NCBI GenBank assembly: GCA_002727315.1
Contig: PBWR01000022.1
Location: 23,378-87,377, forward strand
Length of the DNA: 64,000 nucleotides
Source of the DNA: Alphaproteobacteria bacterium
Lineage (GTDB): Bacteria > Pseudomonadota > Alphaproteobacteria > UBA6615
Direction: 5' to 3'
Made by a program: the position numbers and the translations under genes. The notes under the pieces are model-generated. The model was not told where the DNA came from, searched no databases, and was given only the letters and a program-made list of their open reading frames with translations. Shown one piece after another: positions 10,002 to 21,064 of the stretch (its first letter is position 1; each line of letters opens with the position of its first letter).

Positions 10002-11111
10002 TCAGAATGTGATCACACTGCGGATCGATTCGCCCTTGTGCATCAGATCGAAGGCATCGTTGATCTGATCGAGCGGCATGACATGGGTGATCAGGTCGTC
10101 GATGTTGATCCTGCCGTCCATGTACCAGTCGACAATGCGCGGCACATCGGTGCGACCCTTGGCGCCGCCGAAGGCGGTGCCCTGCCAGACGCGCCCGGTG
10201 ACCAGTTGGAAGGGCCGCGTGGCGATCTCGGCACCGGCGGGTGCGACACCGATGATCGTCGACTTGCCCCAGCCCTTGTGACAGCACTCGAGCGCCTGGC
10301 GCATCACCTCGACATTGCCGATGCACTCGAAGGAATGATCCGCGCCGCCGTCGGTCAGATCGACCAGATAGGGCACGAGATCGCCCTCGACTTCCGTCGG
10401 GTTCACGAAATGGGTCATGCCGAAGGCTTCGGCGATCGCCCGGCGGTCCGGGTTGAGGTCCACGCCGACGATCTTGTTTGCGCCTACCAGACGCGCGCCC
10501 TGGATCACGTTCAGGCCGATGCCGCCGAGCCCGAACACCACGACATTGTCGCCGGGTTCCACCTTGGCGGTGTTGATGACCGCGCCGATACCGGTGGTCA
10601 CGCCGCAGCCGATGTAGCAAATCTTCTCGAACGGCGCGTCCTCGCGCACCTTCGCGACCGCGATTTCGGGCAGCACGGTGTAGTTGGAGAAGGTCGAGGT
10701 GCCCATATAGTGAAACAGCTTGTCGCCGCCGATGGAGAACCGCGAGGAACCGTCGGGCATGACGCCCTGGCCCTGGGTTTCGCGAATGGCCTGGCACAGA
10801 TTGGTGCGCCCGGACGTGCAGTAGTCGCACTCCCGGCATTCCGGCGTGTAGAGCGGGATCACGTGGTCGCCCTTGGCGACAGATGTCACGCCCCTGCCCA
10901 CATCGACCACCACTCCCGCGCCCTCATGGCCCAAGATCGCCGGGAACAGGCCTTCCGGGTCGGCTCCGGACAGGGTGAATTCATCGGTGTGGCAGACGCC
11001 GGTCGCCTTGATCTCGACCAGCACCTCGCCCTCGCGGGGGCCGTCCAGATTGACGGTTTCGATACTGAGGGGCTTGCCCGCCTGAAGGGCGACGGCTGCG
11101 CGGGTTTCCAT
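10002..11111 (-). CDS. frmA: S-(hydroxymethyl)glutathione dehydrogenase / class III alcohol dehydrogenase
   Basis: [48 protein letters not shown] zinc motif; start METRAAV at 11111. Confidence 0.93.
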   Translation of the reverse strand: METRAAVALQAGKPLSIETVNLDGPREGEVLVEIKATGVCHTDEFTLSGADPEGLFPAILGHEGAGVVVDVGRGVTSVAKGDHVIPLYTPECRECDYCTSGRTNLCQAIRETQGQGVMPDGSSRFSIGGDKLFHYMGTSTFSNYTVLPEIAVAKVREDAPFEKICYIGCGVTTGIGAVINTAKVEPGDNVVVFGLGGIGLNVIQGARLVGANKIVGVDLNPDRRAIAEAFGMTHFVNPTEVEGDLVPYLVDLTDGGADHSFECIGNVEVMRQALECCHKGWGKSTIIGVAPAGAEIATRPFQLVTGRVWQGTAFGGAKGRTDVPRIVDWYMDGRINIDDLITHVMPLDQINDAFDLMHKGESIRSVITF

Positions 11112-11207
11112 GACCCTTCCTTCCCGGAGACACAAGATTGTTCGGGCAAGTGTCCCAAGCCGCGGCGGCGGGTGCAAGCCTTGCGGTGCCTCTGTCGCGT
11201 GGCCGGT

Positions 11208-11951
11208 CTAGCCCAGAACGCGGGCGTAGAGCTCGAACATCTTGCCCCAGACGATCTCGGCCGACGGTTCGTGATAGACCGGCCGCTGCGGGAACGCGAA
11301 GCCGTGCTCGGTGCCCGGGAAGGTCTCGATCTCGTTGGGCACGCCGTTGGCATCGAGCGTCGCCTTGAGGTCGGGGATCACGTTGTCGGGCACCCAGTCG
11401 TCATGTTCAGCGAAGGCGTAATACATCTCGCCCGCGATCTGCGGCGCCAGCAGGTGCGGGGAATCGTCGTTCTCGGTGACGATCCAGACACCGTAGAGCG
11501 AGACGTTGGCTGCGAAACGGTCCGGGAAGGTGCCCGCCACCGTTGTGATGAAAGCCCCGCTCATGCAATAGCCGACATTGCCCATGGGGCCGTCTGACGC
11601 ATTCGGGTCCTCGCCCAGCGCCTCAAGCAGCGCGCCGGTATCCCGCGCGACTCCGGCATTGGTCAGGCTGTGCCAGGCGGCGAAGATCATTTCGCCCATC
11701 TTCTCGGTCCGCTTGGCCAGATTGAAGCGCAGCAGGCCGAGCCGGTAGTAGAGATCGGGCAGGACGGCGCAGTAGCCCTGGCCGGCGATCCGGCGGGCGA
11801 AGTCGCGCAGTTCCTCGCGGATGCCCGGCGCGTCCATGTACATAACGATCACCGGATAGGGGCCGGGACCGTGTTCATCGGGCTCCGGCCAGGCCGCGAA
11901 GGTGGGCATCACCCCGTTGGGGGTGGTGACATCGAACTCCCGCTCGGCCAT
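11208..11951 (-). CDS. Dienelactone hydrolase family protein
   Basis: GNVGYCMSGAF nucleophile motif, alpha/beta-hydrolase pattern, EHGFAFP with C-terminal His. Confidence 0.88.
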   Translation of the reverse strand: MAEREFDVTTPNGVMPTFAAWPEPDEHGPGPYPVIVMYMDAPGIREELRDFARRIAGQGYCAVLPDLYYRLGLLRFNLAKRTEKMGEMIFAAWHSLTNAGVARDTGALLEALGEDPNASDGPMGNVGYCMSGAFITTVAGTFPDRFAANVSLYGVWIVTENDDSPHLLAPQIAGEMYYAFAEHDDWVPDNVIPDLKATLDANGVPNEIETFPGTEHGFAFPQRPVYHEPSAEIVWGKMFELYARVLG

Positions 11952-11953
11952 GT

Positions 11954-12805
11954 CTACTTGGGTGTAAGGGTGCGCAGATAGGCGACGATTGCCTGCAGAT
12001 CCTTTTCCTTGATCTTGGCGTAGTAGGGATAGGCCATGGGTGGCAGCATCTTGGAGCCGTCAGGCCGGGTGCCCGTCGTGATCATCTGCCGAATCTCCTG
12101 GTAGCTGCGATCGGCCAACCCTGTGGGTGTGATGTTTGAAGACACGCTTGTGCCCCACGGCCCGTGGAATTCGAACCCGCCGGCGCCCAGCTGGTTGACG
12201 ATGTCGGGCCCCTTCGGACCCATCGGCGAATGGCACTCTATGCAGTGGCCAGCGGGGCCGGCCAGGTAGGCGCCGTAGGCGACGCGATCATCCTGCGGCA
12301 CGCTGGGAACCGAGCCGACGGGCGGTCCATAGGCGGGTGGCAGGGGAATCCGGTAAACCGATTTCGTGATGGCGTTCTTGATCGACTTGACCTGCCGCAG
12401 GTAGGCGACGATCGCCTGTACATCCCAGTCGGATAGACCGCGGTACAGGCCGATCGGCATCGGCGGGCCGATGATCGAACCGTCCGGCCGTTTACCTTCG
12501 CGGATCGAGGCGATGATCTGCGCGTCGGTCCAGTTGCCGATGCCGGTTTCCTTGTCGGGGGTGATGTTCGGGGCGTTGGCATCGAATGCCGGGTTCTTCT
12601 CGAACGGTGCCATGCCGGCCAGTTCCATCCCCGGGATGTCACCATTCGGACCCTTAGGCGTGTGGCAGTTACCACAGGCAACGATCGATTCCATCAGATA
12701 GGTGCCGCGCTCGAGCAGCGTTTCGGCCGAAGCGGCGGAAGCGCCGAGCCAAACGGGCGCAATGAACGACAGAGCGATGGCGCGCGCGAAAAGGTTCTTT
12801 GTCAT
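11954..12805 (-). CDS. Di-heme c-type cytochrome
   Basis: Signal peptide plus two CxxCH motifs (CGNCHTP, CIECHSP); start MTKNLF at 12805. Confidence 0.9.
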   Translation of the reverse strand: MTKNLFARAIALSFIAPVWLGASAASAETLLERGTYLMESIVACGNCHTPKGPNGDIPGMELAGMAPFEKNPAFDANAPNITPDKETGIGNWTDAQIIASIREGKRPDGSIIGPPMPIGLYRGLSDWDVQAIVAYLRQVKSIKNAITKSVYRIPLPPAYGPPVGSVPSVPQDDRVAYGAYLAGPAGHCIECHSPMGPKGPDIVNQLGAGGFEFHGPWGTSVSSNITPTGLADRSYQEIRQMITTGTRPDGSKMLPPMAYPYYAKIKEKDLQAIVAYLRTLTPK

Positions 12806-12891
12806 GTCGCCCCCCCCCGAACATTGCTTGAGAGGATTGTAGCACCGGCGTCGATTTCGCTCCACTCAATGCGCGCGATCGGGATCGGGTC

Positions 12892-14865
12892 CTAGAAGCC
12901 GAACATGTGATCCAGCGAAAAGGCGCTACCGTCGCGCGCGATCAGCCCGTGATAGCCGAACAGGCGGCACGACGTGTCGCGGATCAGGACATAGCCGCCG
13001 CCTGAAGGGCCCGTTTGGGCCGCGGCGGTGCGCGCCTTGGCGTCGAATGTCTCGCTGAGGCGAAAATGGACCGATCCGCCGCACGGAATTCGCAGGGTTT
13101 CCTCGGCCACCGTCCGTCCCACTCCGTCATGCAGGATCAGTTGCGTGTCCGAGGTCTCGTGCCCGGGCGTGGATGCGGGGTAGATCAGCTGGCAGAAGGT
13201 ATCCAGATCCTGGATGTCCACGGCCATTGCCGGATCCGTGCGCAGGTAGAGGCGGGTCGAAAGGCCCGGCGGGTCGCCGGAATAGGACTGGGGCTCGTTC
13301 TGCCAGGTCAGGACGGTGTTGAAGATATGGGCGCCGAAACTGGTCTCTGCGGCGTGACCGGAATCTCGTGCCTCGTAGCGGAACAGGCCGTGCAACCAGC
13401 CGTCGACGCCGCGCGTCGCGACACCGAAATCGTAGATCAGTTCCATGTGCCCGGCGACATCGCGCAACCGGTCTCCGTCGAGGATGTCGTCAGCGTCCAG
13501 CATGACACTATCGCTGCGCGCCAGTTCGCCGAAATCGTGGCGGCCGATCTCTACGCCGCCGGCGTCGTAGAACAATGCACTCAGGGGCAGGGTCATCTGG
13601 GTTGTGGACATGGGGGTCGGCAGGGCGATTGAGCGGAACGAGTCGCGCGGCAAAATCGGGGCCGGCAGAATGAAACCCTTGCCCATGAGGTTGCCGATTT
13701 CGGCGATCCGGGGATCGGGCTCCAGGTCTGTCCGCTCCACATTCACGTGGGCCGTCCGGCGCCGGTCGACCTGACCGTTGCCGTTGACCTCGATTTCGTA
13801 GCGCGGCCGCACGAAATGCTTGCCCGCCACCACCTCGATCTGCTGCGGCCAGCGCGCGTCGGGCAGCAGGTCTGCCGCATCGAGGGCATATGTGGCAAAG
13901 GGCGCGATTTCCCGATCGAGCATGGCGACCGCCGGATCGCCCATCAGGTTCAGGCCGACCGCGCCCGCCGGGATCGGGCAGGGATGGCTGTTCTGTATCC
14001 ACAGGAGCACCCGTTCGTCCGGTTTGGGGGCCGGAAGTCCGGCAAAGAAATCGGCCGGCCAGGCGTTTGCATCGTGGGTGCAGGACAGATCGCGGTAATC
14101 GTCGCCATAGGTATCTAGCGCATATTTGACGATGTCATGACCCTTCGCACCGATCGCGTGGATGAACAGCTGTCCGGTAATTTGTTCGATCCCGAAGCGG
14201 TCGCAGACCTCCGCACTGTCGATCGTCACGCCCCCCGGGCTGTCGGGCAGCTCCAGGTCCCATTCGGCAACCACCTCGCCCTGTTCGTCGATCAGGCTCA
14301 GCCACAGCGTTACATTGGCGCCGCCATATCTGTGCCAGTAATTGGCGGTGGCGACGCGCGTATGCAGGCGTCCGCCGCGGCCGTCGGGCGCATCCCGGAA
14401 GAAGGCGAAGTTGGTCGCGAAGTTGAGCGGGTCGAGATAGCGGCGGTGGTTCGTCAGACGATTTTCGGGCAGCCGCAAGGCGTCCAGGGTGATCACCTCC
14501 GCACCTTCTGGGATCAGGTGGGCGATGTCGCGGACGACCTTGTCGGAATCGAAGGCGACGACCAGCAGATGCGATGCCGGTGCAGCGCCGAGGTAGGTGA
14601 CCGGCTGTGTGTTGTGACCCAGCACCTGGTTTCCGAGGGCAGACAGGTCCTGCACGAACATGCCGGTGATCGGCAGCGCGTCGAAGGGATAGAGCTCGGA
14701 CAGTGCGGCGGCGAACCCGAACGGGTCGTACACGGCGAGTGAGTCTGCGTTCGACAGCCGGTCGAGCAATGCCCGGACGTTCGGAGCGACCGCGGGATGG
14801 CCCGCCGCCTTGAAGAACGGAAAGCCACCCTTGACGTTCGAGAAGGTGTTGATGTCGAGCGCCAT
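12892..14865 (-). CDS. Uncharacterised 657-aa protein
   Basis: Intact ORF, 10 nt downstream of the 2OG oxygenase gene. No family I recognise. Confidence 0.85.
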   Translation of the reverse strand: MALDINTFSNVKGGFPFFKAAGHPAVAPNVRALLDRLSNADSLAVYDPFGFAAALSELYPFDALPITGMFVQDLSALGNQVLGHNTQPVTYLGAAPASHLLVVAFDSDKVVRDIAHLIPEGAEVITLDALRLPENRLTNHRRYLDPLNFATNFAFFRDAPDGRGGRLHTRVATANYWHRYGGANVTLWLSLIDEQGEVVAEWDLELPDSPGGVTIDSAEVCDRFGIEQITGQLFIHAIGAKGHDIVKYALDTYGDDYRDLSCTHDANAWPADFFAGLPAPKPDERVLLWIQNSHPCPIPAGAVGLNLMGDPAVAMLDREIAPFATYALDAADLLPDARWPQQIEVVAGKHFVRPRYEIEVNGNGQVDRRRTAHVNVERTDLEPDPRIAEIGNLMGKGFILPAPILPRDSFRSIALPTPMSTTQMTLPLSALFYDAGGVEIGRHDFGELARSDSVMLDADDILDGDRLRDVAGHMELIYDFGVATRGVDGWLHGLFRYEARDSGHAAETSFGAHIFNTVLTWQNEPQSYSGDPPGLSTRLYLRTDPAMAVDIQDLDTFCQLIYPASTPGHETSDTQLILHDGVGRTVAEETLRIPCGGSVHFRLSETFDAKARTAAAQTGPSGGGYVLIRDTSCRLFGYHGLIARDGSAFSLDHMFGF

Positions 14866-14875
14866 GAGCCGCCCG

Positions 14876-15493
14876 CTAGCCGGAGAAGTTCTTGAAGAAC
14901 GCCGAAATCTTGTGCCGTACCTGCTCGCGCAACTTGTAGCGCTGGCTGGTGACCCAGTTCAGCTGGATGGTCCGTCGCTCACCATCGAAGGGATGGTGGC
15001 CGTGCCAGGCGTTGGGGATGCAGGGAAAGGCGAGCAGGGTGCCCTCGTCGGGCGGGACCTCGACGGCGTAATCGTCCAGATTGTCCGGGCTACGCAGCAG
15101 GCGGAGCTGGCCACCGGGTTCTTCCCATGACGGGTTCATGTAGAGCAGGACCGTTACGAGTTTACCCGAGGAATCGATGTGAATCTGTCCGTCGGTCGGC
15201 CGCGCCCGGCCGCGCACCGTCACCATGGTGGGTTTGCTGGTCAGTTGCATGCCCAGCTTTTCGCCCATCGCCGCAGCGAATTCGGGGCCTTCGAGGGCGG
15301 CCAGAAGCGCTGTGAACCCGGGCCCACAGCGAAGGTGTGACGTCGGAAAGCTGCCGGCTCGCTTGATTGTCGGGAAATCCTCGTTCGCCGCCTGCAAAGC
15401 GTCGGAGTTGATCAGACCGGGGACCAGGACATGGTCGAAAGGATCGTGCGCGAGCGGCGCTTCTTCGAGTGCCTTGAAGTCGATGACTGACAT
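14876..15493 (-). CDS. 2-oxoglutarate/Fe(II)-dependent oxygenase (prolyl-hydroxylase-like)
   Basis: HxD (QIHIDSSGK), distal His (NAWHGHHPF), Arg (RRTIQLNWV) and GGQLRLL. Confidence 0.82.
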   Translation of the reverse strand: MSVIDFKALEEAPLAHDPFDHVLVPGLINSDALQAANEDFPTIKRAGSFPTSHLRCGPGFTALLAALEGPEFAAAMGEKLGMQLTSKPTMVTVRGRARPTDGQIHIDSSGKLVTVLLYMNPSWEEPGGQLRLLRSPDNLDDYAVEVPPDEGTLLAFPCIPNAWHGHHPFDGERRTIQLNWVTSQRYKLREQVRHKISAFFKNFSG

Positions 15494-15534
15494 ACTCGTC
15501 TCTTAAATCGCGTACAGCCCAAATGCAATCGAAG

Positions 15535-16512
15535 CTAACCGGCGCGTGCTGCGGTCATGCGTCGCAGGATTTCAGCGCCGATGCCCGACATATCGTCGGG
15601 TGGATCATACTCCCAGCTGTGAAGTGTCCCGGCGAACGGCCGCGTCACGCCCTGCCGTGTCATGGCATCATGGAAGCGCTCGAATTTTTCCGAGCCGCCC
15701 TCAAGGTTGACCACATGGATCGGTTTACCCGTCGCGGCAGCCTCGCTGACCATGTTGACGGAATCACCGGTCACGATGATTGCGTCCGCATGCGCCAGGA
15801 AACCCAGATAGGGGTTGGGGTCCTGTTCGTCCCAGATATCGACATTGAGCCCCTGAAGTTTGGGCCGGATCGCATCGAGCACACTGGACGGCGTGCGTCG
15901 TGACGGGGTGATGGCCAGGCTCCAGCCCTTGTCTTGCGCCAGACCGCGAAGCTGATCGGCCAGCACATCGCCGATCCGCTCGGTCATACGGTAGACCGTG
16001 TTGTCCCCGCCCAGAAGGACCGCCGCGATCGGGTGCGGCAAGGAAGACATGCGCTGGGCAAAGGCTTGTCGGGCCGCATCGAGCGCTGCCGCATCGACGC
16101 CGTGCAGCGAGCCGAGGGTGGAGATAACATTGTCGCCGCGCAGGCGATCGTGTGCTGGAGCGACCACCAGATCGAAGGCGGTCGAGGAGATTCCCGGGTC
16201 CTGAATCTGAATGCAGAAGGTGCGCCCCTCCGAAGCCTTGCGGACCGCGCGGGCGGGTGCAATTGAGCGGCGCCCGCTGGCGATCAGTAGGTCTGGCCAG
16301 GGTGGCACCAGCGCCGATGATTGAGGCGTTATCGTGGACAAACGGGCTGGATTCAGCGCCGGCGGGAGCCATCGCCACGGCGCGCGAAGATCGACCGTCT
16401 TGAGATCGGGCGCCACACCCAGCGCGCGTGCCAGGCCGAGGCATTGATTAACCATTCCGATCTTGCCGTCGGTCAGAATCCAGCAGGACGGTGTGTTTGT
16501 CTCAACGGTCAT
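15535..16512 (-). CDS. ELM1/GtrOC1 family protein (mitochondrial fission ELM1-like, GT-B-like)
   Basis: WILTDGKIGMVNQCLGLARALG N-terminus; VTGDSVNMVSEAAATGKPIHVV C-terminal motif. Confidence 0.85.
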   Translation of the reverse strand: MTVETNTPSCWILTDGKIGMVNQCLGLARALGVAPDLKTVDLRAPWRWLPPALNPARLSTITPQSSALVPPWPDLLIASGRRSIAPARAVRKASEGRTFCIQIQDPGISSTAFDLVVAPAHDRLRGDNVISTLGSLHGVDAAALDAARQAFAQRMSSLPHPIAAVLLGGDNTVYRMTERIGDVLADQLRGLAQDKGWSLAITPSRRTPSSVLDAIRPKLQGLNVDIWDEQDPNPYLGFLAHADAIIVTGDSVNMVSEAAATGKPIHVVNLEGGSEKFERFHDAMTRQGVTRPFAGTLHSWEYDPPDDMSGIGAEILRRMTAARAG

Positions 16513-16562
16513 ACACAGGGGCTTGCGGCCAAGAAGTGCGTCAATCCGGGGAAACCTTGCGT

Positions 16563-16579
16563 TTGAAATATAATTTCAA
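16563..16579. promoter_or_regulatory. Perfect 17-bp palindrome, candidate Lrp/AsnC operator
   Basis: TTGAAAT-ATA-ATTTCAA between the divergent ELM1 operon and Lrp gene. Confidence 0.5.
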
Positions 16580-16690
16580 TCTGCTAGCATTCCGGCACAA
16601 AGACGGTGATCACTATAGGCGGGCCCATGGGTGATTCCCATGCCGGGTTCAGCAAAAAGTAATGCCGCAGCCGCCTGGAGAGTGGACAGA

Positions 16691-17206
16691 ATGCCGGACA
16701 GTGATCTGGGGCGAGAATCAGCCCAGAAACGCAAGGTGAAACTCGACGCCATTGATCGGCGGATCCTCCGCAATCTTCGCGACGAGGGCAGAATCACCAA
16801 TGTCGAGCTGGCGCGCCGGGCCGGAATTTCCGCACCACCTTGCCTGCGCCGCGTCCGCGCCCTGGAATCGGCCGGCTATATCAAGGGTTATCACGCCGAA
16901 CTCGAGGCCGAGCAGCTGGGCTACGAGGTGGCGTTTCACGCACTGGTCGGTCTGGATAGCCAGTCAGAGCTGGTGTTGTCGGAATTCGAGCAGACCGTGG
17001 CGGATTGGCCGGAAGTGCGCCGCTGCGACATGATCCGCGGTGGCGGCGACTTCATGCTGCGGTTCGTCGCCCGCAACACGGCGCACGAGAACGAACTCAC
17101 CACGCGCCTGACGGGCGTGCCGCATGTGTCTACGGTGCAGACGTTTCAGGTGATTCGGAGTTCGAAATACGTCTCGGGCGTGCCGGTGGACGATCCCGGC
17201 GAATAG
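16691..17206 (+). CDS. Lrp/AsnC family transcriptional regulator
   Basis: LDAIDRRILRNLRDEGRITNVELARRAGISAPPCLRRVRALESAGYIKGY. Confidence 0.95.
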   Translation: MPDSDLGRESAQKRKVKLDAIDRRILRNLRDEGRITNVELARRAGISAPPCLRRVRALESAGYIKGYHAELEAEQLGYEVAFHALVGLDSQSELVLSEFEQTVADWPEVRRCDMIRGGGDFMLRFVARNTAHENELTTRLTGVPHVSTVQTFQVIRSSKYVSGVPVDDPGE

Positions 17207-17214
17207 CCCGCGGC

Positions 17215-17688
17215 CTAGCGGAACCGAACGGTGACAACCTCGAAGTAGCGCACGCCGTTCGGCGTCGTGACTTCGACGCTGTCGCCGACTTCCCGACCGA
17301 TCAGCGCCTTGCCCAGCGGTGACATGATCGAGATCTTGCGCTTCTCGATATCCGCCTCGAACTCACCGACGAGCTGGTAGGTGATCTCCTCGTCGGTCTC
17401 TTCATCGGCCAGCTTTACCTTGGCGCCAAACCGCACGGTTTTGCCCTTGAGCTTGGACGTGTCGATGATTTCGGCGCGCTTGGTGTAATCCTCGAGTTCG
17501 CCGATCCGGCCCTCGATGAAGCTTTGGCGTTCACGCGCGGCGTGGTATTCGGCGTTCTCCGACAGATCGCCATGCTCGCGCGCGGCCGCAATCGCTTTCA
17601 CGATCGCCGGGCGCTCGACGGTCTTCAGGTTTCGCAGTTCTTCCTGAAGGGCTTCATGGCCCTCCTGGGTCATCGGGATCTTGTCCAT
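17215..17688 (-). CDS. greA: Transcription elongation factor GreA
   Basis: [22 protein letters not shown]...[20 protein letters not shown]...; start at 17688. Confidence 0.96.
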   Translation of the reverse strand: MDKIPMTQEGHEALQEELRNLKTVERPAIVKAIAAAREHGDLSENAEYHAARERQSFIEGRIGELEDYTKRAEIIDTSKLKGKTVRFGAKVKLADEETDEEITYQLVGEFEADIEKRKISIMSPLGKALIGREVGDSVEVTTPNGVRYFEVVTVRFR

Positions 17689-17795
17689 TTTCCGACCGCT
17701 TTTCGATCGTGGGTGTGAACGACAGACTAAAACACCCGCCTGTGGCCGCTCCAAGCCCTTTGGCCTGATGCGGACCCCCGGCGGGCCTAAGCCGT

Positions 17796-20700
17796 TCAAA
17801 AGTGGGAACTAAAATACGACTGAAGCGGCGCAACTTCAAGTCCGCCGCTGCGCAATGCATCAATTGACGCCACGGCCGCCCGGGCGCCCGCGACGGTGGT
17901 GTAGTAGGGAATTTTCTGGGTCAGCGCGGTGCGGCGCAGGCTGTAGCTGTCCGCGATCGAGCTCGCGCCTTCCGTCGTGTTGAAGACCAGCTGGATTTCG
18001 CCGTCCTGCATCGCGTCGACGATATGAGGCCGGCCTTCCAGTACCTTGTTGACGGTCTCGACCGTGACACCCTCGGCGGCCAGGTGCCGGGCCGTCCCGC
18101 TGGTGGCGACGATCTCGAAGCCCATGGCCGAAAGCCGCTGGGCAAGGTCGACCATGGCGGCCTTGTCGCGCTCGCGAACCGAGATGAAGACCCGGCCCCC
18201 GACGGGAACGGTCGTGCCGCTGCCGATCTGAGATTTCGCGAAGGCCTGTCCGAAATCACGGTCGAGGCCCATCACCTCACCGGTGGATTTCATTTCCGGC
18301 CCCAGGATCGTGTCGACACCGGGGAACCGGGCGAACGGGAACACCGCTTCCTTGACGGCAATGTGCCCATTGTTCGTGGCGGCTTCGCTCAGTCCGAAAT
18401 CCGCCAGCATTTCGTCCGCCATCAACCGCGCCGCGACCTTGGCGATCGGTACACCCGTGGCCTTCGCCACGAAGGGCACCGTGCGGCTGGCGCGCGGGTT
18501 GACCTCGATCAGGTAGACCTCATCATCCTTCACTGCGTACTGCACGTTCATTAGGCCGAGGACATTGAGCGCTTGCGCCAGCACGGATGTCTGCCGGCGG
18601 ATTTCGGCGAGAACCTTCTCGCTCAGCGAATAGGGCGGAAGCGAACAGGCGCTGTCACCGGAGTGAATACCGGCTTCCTCGATATGCTCCATGATTCCGG
18701 CGACATAGACATTGCCGCCGGAATCGCAGAGCGCATCCACATCCACCTCGACGGCGTCCTGCAGGTAGCGGTCGAGCAACACCGGGCTTGTCCCGGAGAC
18801 GCGCACGGCTTCGTTGATGTAGCGGGTCAGCGCGTCCATGTCGTGGACCAGTTCCATCGCCCGCCCGCCGAGCACGTAGGACGGACGAATCAGGATCGGA
18901 AATCCGAGCTGCTCGGCCGCGTCCAGGGCCTCCTCGGCGCTGGTCGCGATCGCATTGTCGGGCTGGCGAAGCTTCAGCTCGTTGAGTAAAGCCTGGAAGC
19001 GCTTGCGGTCTTCGGCCAGGTCGATGGCATCCGGAGAAGTGCCGAGGATCGGGATTCCGGCTGCCTCAAGTGCGTGGGCGAGTTTCAGGGGCGTCTGGCC
19101 GCCGAACTGGACGATAACGCCCTTGAGCGTGCCATTGGACTGTTCGAGGCGGCAAATCTCGATGACGTCTTCGGCGGTCAGCGGTTCGAAGTACAGCCGG
19201 TCCGACGTGTCGTAGTCGGTCGAGACGGTCTCGGGGTTGCAGTTGACCATGATGGTCTCGTAGCCCGCCTCTTCGAGCGAAAAGACGGCGTGGACGCAGC
19301 AATAGTCGAACTCGATCCCCTGGCCGATACGGTTCGGACCGCCGCCCAGGATGATGACCTTCTCGCGCTCGCTCGGCTCCGCCTCGCACTCGCCCGGCTG
19401 GGTCGAATCTCCCTCATAGGCCGAGTACATATACGGCGTCTGGCTGGGGAATTCGGCAGCGCAGGTGTCGATCCGCTTGTATACCGGCTGCAGCTTCAAC
19501 CTGGCCCGCAAGGCGGACACCTCGGCCTCGTCCATTTCCGCCAGTTCGGCCAGTCGGGCATCGGAGAATCCCATGCGCTTGAGCCGCATCATGCTGTCGA
19601 AATTGTCCGGCAAGCCGTGCTCGCGCACCCGCGCTTCGGCCTGGACGATTGCCGAAATCTGCTCCAGGAACCAGGGGTCGAACTGGGTCACCCGCTGGAT
19701 ATCGGCTTCCGAGATGCCAAGGCGGAAGGCCTGGGCGATGTTCAGCAGGCGCTCGGGTGTCGGTCGGCCGAGCGTGGCGAAGATCGCATCTTCGTCCACG
19801 CTCTGCCCGTTCATGGCTCCAGGGATCGTCACCTCGTTGAGGCCGGTCAGGCCGATCTCCATCGAACGGAAGGCCTTCTGCAGGCTCTCGGCAAAGGTGC
19901 GCCCGATGGACATCGCCTCGCCGACCGACTTCATCGAGGTGGTGAGCGTCGGTTCGGTGCCCGGGAATTTCTCGAAGGTGAAGCGTGGCATCTTCGTGAC
20001 GACATAGTCGATCGTCGGCTCGAAGCTTGCCGGCGTGACGCCCGTGATCTCGTTGTCCAGCTCGTCCAGCGTGTAGCCGACCGCAAGCTTGGCCGCGACC
20101 TTGGCGATCGGGAAGCCCGTCGCCTTCGAGGCCAGCGCCGAAGACCGGCTGACCCGCGGGTTCATCTCGATGACCACCATGCGCCCGTTCTTGGGGTTGA
20201 TGGCGAACTGCACGTTCGAGCCGCCGGTCTCGACCCCGATCTCGCGCAGGCACGCGATCGAGGCGTCGCGCATGATCTGGTATTCCTTGTCGGTCAGCGT
20301 CAGCGACGGGGCGACTGTGATGGAATCCCCGGTGTGCACGCCCATCGGGTCGATATTCTCGATCGCGCAGATGATGATGCAGTTGTCCGCCTTGTCGCGG
20401 ACGACCTCCATCTCATACTCCTTCCAGCCGAGCACGGATTCCTCGACCAACACCTCGTTGACCGGCGAGGCATCGATACCGCCCATGACGATGTCGAAGA
20501 ACTCGTCGCGATTGTACGCGATGCCGCCGCCCTGGCCGCCGAGCGTAAAGGACGGCCGGATGATCGCGGGCAGGCGCACCATGTCGAGGGCTGTCTCGGC
20601 GTCCTCGCGGTTGTTCACCTGCATCGAGCGCGGCGATTCCAGGCCGATCTTGTCCATCGCCTCGCGGAACTGAAGTCGGTCCTCGGCCTTGTCGATGACA

Positions 20701-21062
20701 TCGGCGCGCGCGCCGATCATCTCAATACCCAGGCGCGCCAGCGTGCCGTCGCGCTCCAGCGTCAGGCAGGTGTTCAGCGCCGTCTGGCCGCCCATGGTCG
20801 GCAGGATCGCATCGGGCCGCTCGGCCTCGAGGATCTTGGTCACCATCTCCGGCGTGATCGGCTCCACATAGGTGGCATCGGCGAAGGCCGGATCGGTCAT
20901 GATGGTCGCCGGGTTCGAGTTCACCAGCACGACCCGGTAGCCCTCGTCTTTGAGCGCCTTGACCGCCTGGGTGCCGGAATAGTCGAACTCGCAGGCCTGG
21001 CCGATAACGATCGGCCCGGCGCCGACGATCATGATGGTTTCGAGGTCTGTACGTTTCGGCAT
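17796..21062 (-). CDS. carB: Carbamoyl-phosphate synthase large subunit
   Basis: [33 protein letters not shown]; duplicated ATP-grasp halves; next to carA. Confidence 0.98.
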   Translation of the reverse strand: MPKRTDLETIMIVGAGPIVIGQACEFDYSGTQAVKALKDEGYRVVLVNSNPATIMTDPAFADATYVEPITPEMVTKILEAERPDAILPTMGGQTALNTCLTLERDGTLARLGIEMIGARADVIDKAEDRLQFREAMDKIGLESPRSMQVNNREDAETALDMVRLPAIIRPSFTLGGQGGGIAYNRDEFFDIVMGGIDASPVNEVLVEESVLGWKEYEMEVVRDKADNCIIICAIENIDPMGVHTGDSITVAPSLTLTDKEYQIMRDASIACLREIGVETGGSNVQFAINPKNGRMVVIEMNPRVSRSSALASKATGFPIAKVAAKLAVGYTLDELDNEITGVTPASFEPTIDYVVTKMPRFTFEKFPGTEPTLTTSMKSVGEAMSIGRTFAESLQKAFRSMEIGLTGLNEVTIPGAMNGQSVDEDAIFATLGRPTPERLLNIAQAFRLGISEADIQRVTQFDPWFLEQISAIVQAEARVREHGLPDNFDSMMRLKRMGFSDARLAELAEMDEAEVSALRARLKLQPVYKRIDTCAAEFPSQTPYMYSAYEGDSTQPGECEAEPSEREKVIILGGGPNRIGQGIEFDYCCVHAVFSLEEAGYETIMVNCNPETVSTDYDTSDRLYFEPLTAEDVIEICRLEQSNGTLKGVIVQFGGQTPLKLAHALEAAGIPILGTSPDAIDLAEDRKRFQALLNELKLRQPDNAIATSAEEALDAAEQLGFPILIRPSYVLGGRAMELVHDMDALTRYINEAVRVSGTSPVLLDRYLQDAVEVDVDALCDSGGNVYVAGIMEHIEEAGIHSGDSACSLPPYSLSEKVLAEIRRQTSVLAQALNVLGLMNVQYAVKDDEVYLIEVNPRASRTVPFVAKATGVPIAKVAARLMADEMLADFGLSEAATNNGHIAVKEAVFPFARFPGVDTILGPEMKSTGEVMGLDRDFGQAFAKSQIGSGTTVPVGGRVFISVRERDKAAMVDLAQRLSAMGFEIVATSGTARHLAAEGVTVETVNKVLEGRPHIVDAMQDGEIQLVFNTTEGASSIADSYSLRRTALTQKIPYYTTVAGARAAVASIDALRSGGLEVAPLQSYFSSHF

Positions 21063-21064
21063 GG

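Noticed and set aside
8643-11597. Long plus-strand ORFs opposite trxB and the alcohol dehydrogenase
   Set aside because: Antisense to well-supported genes.
12892-16512. Naming the ELM1/oxygenase/657-aa operon a defence or secondary-metabolite cluster
   Set aside because: No nuclease, NTPase effector, NRPS/PKS or carrier protein seen; function left open.
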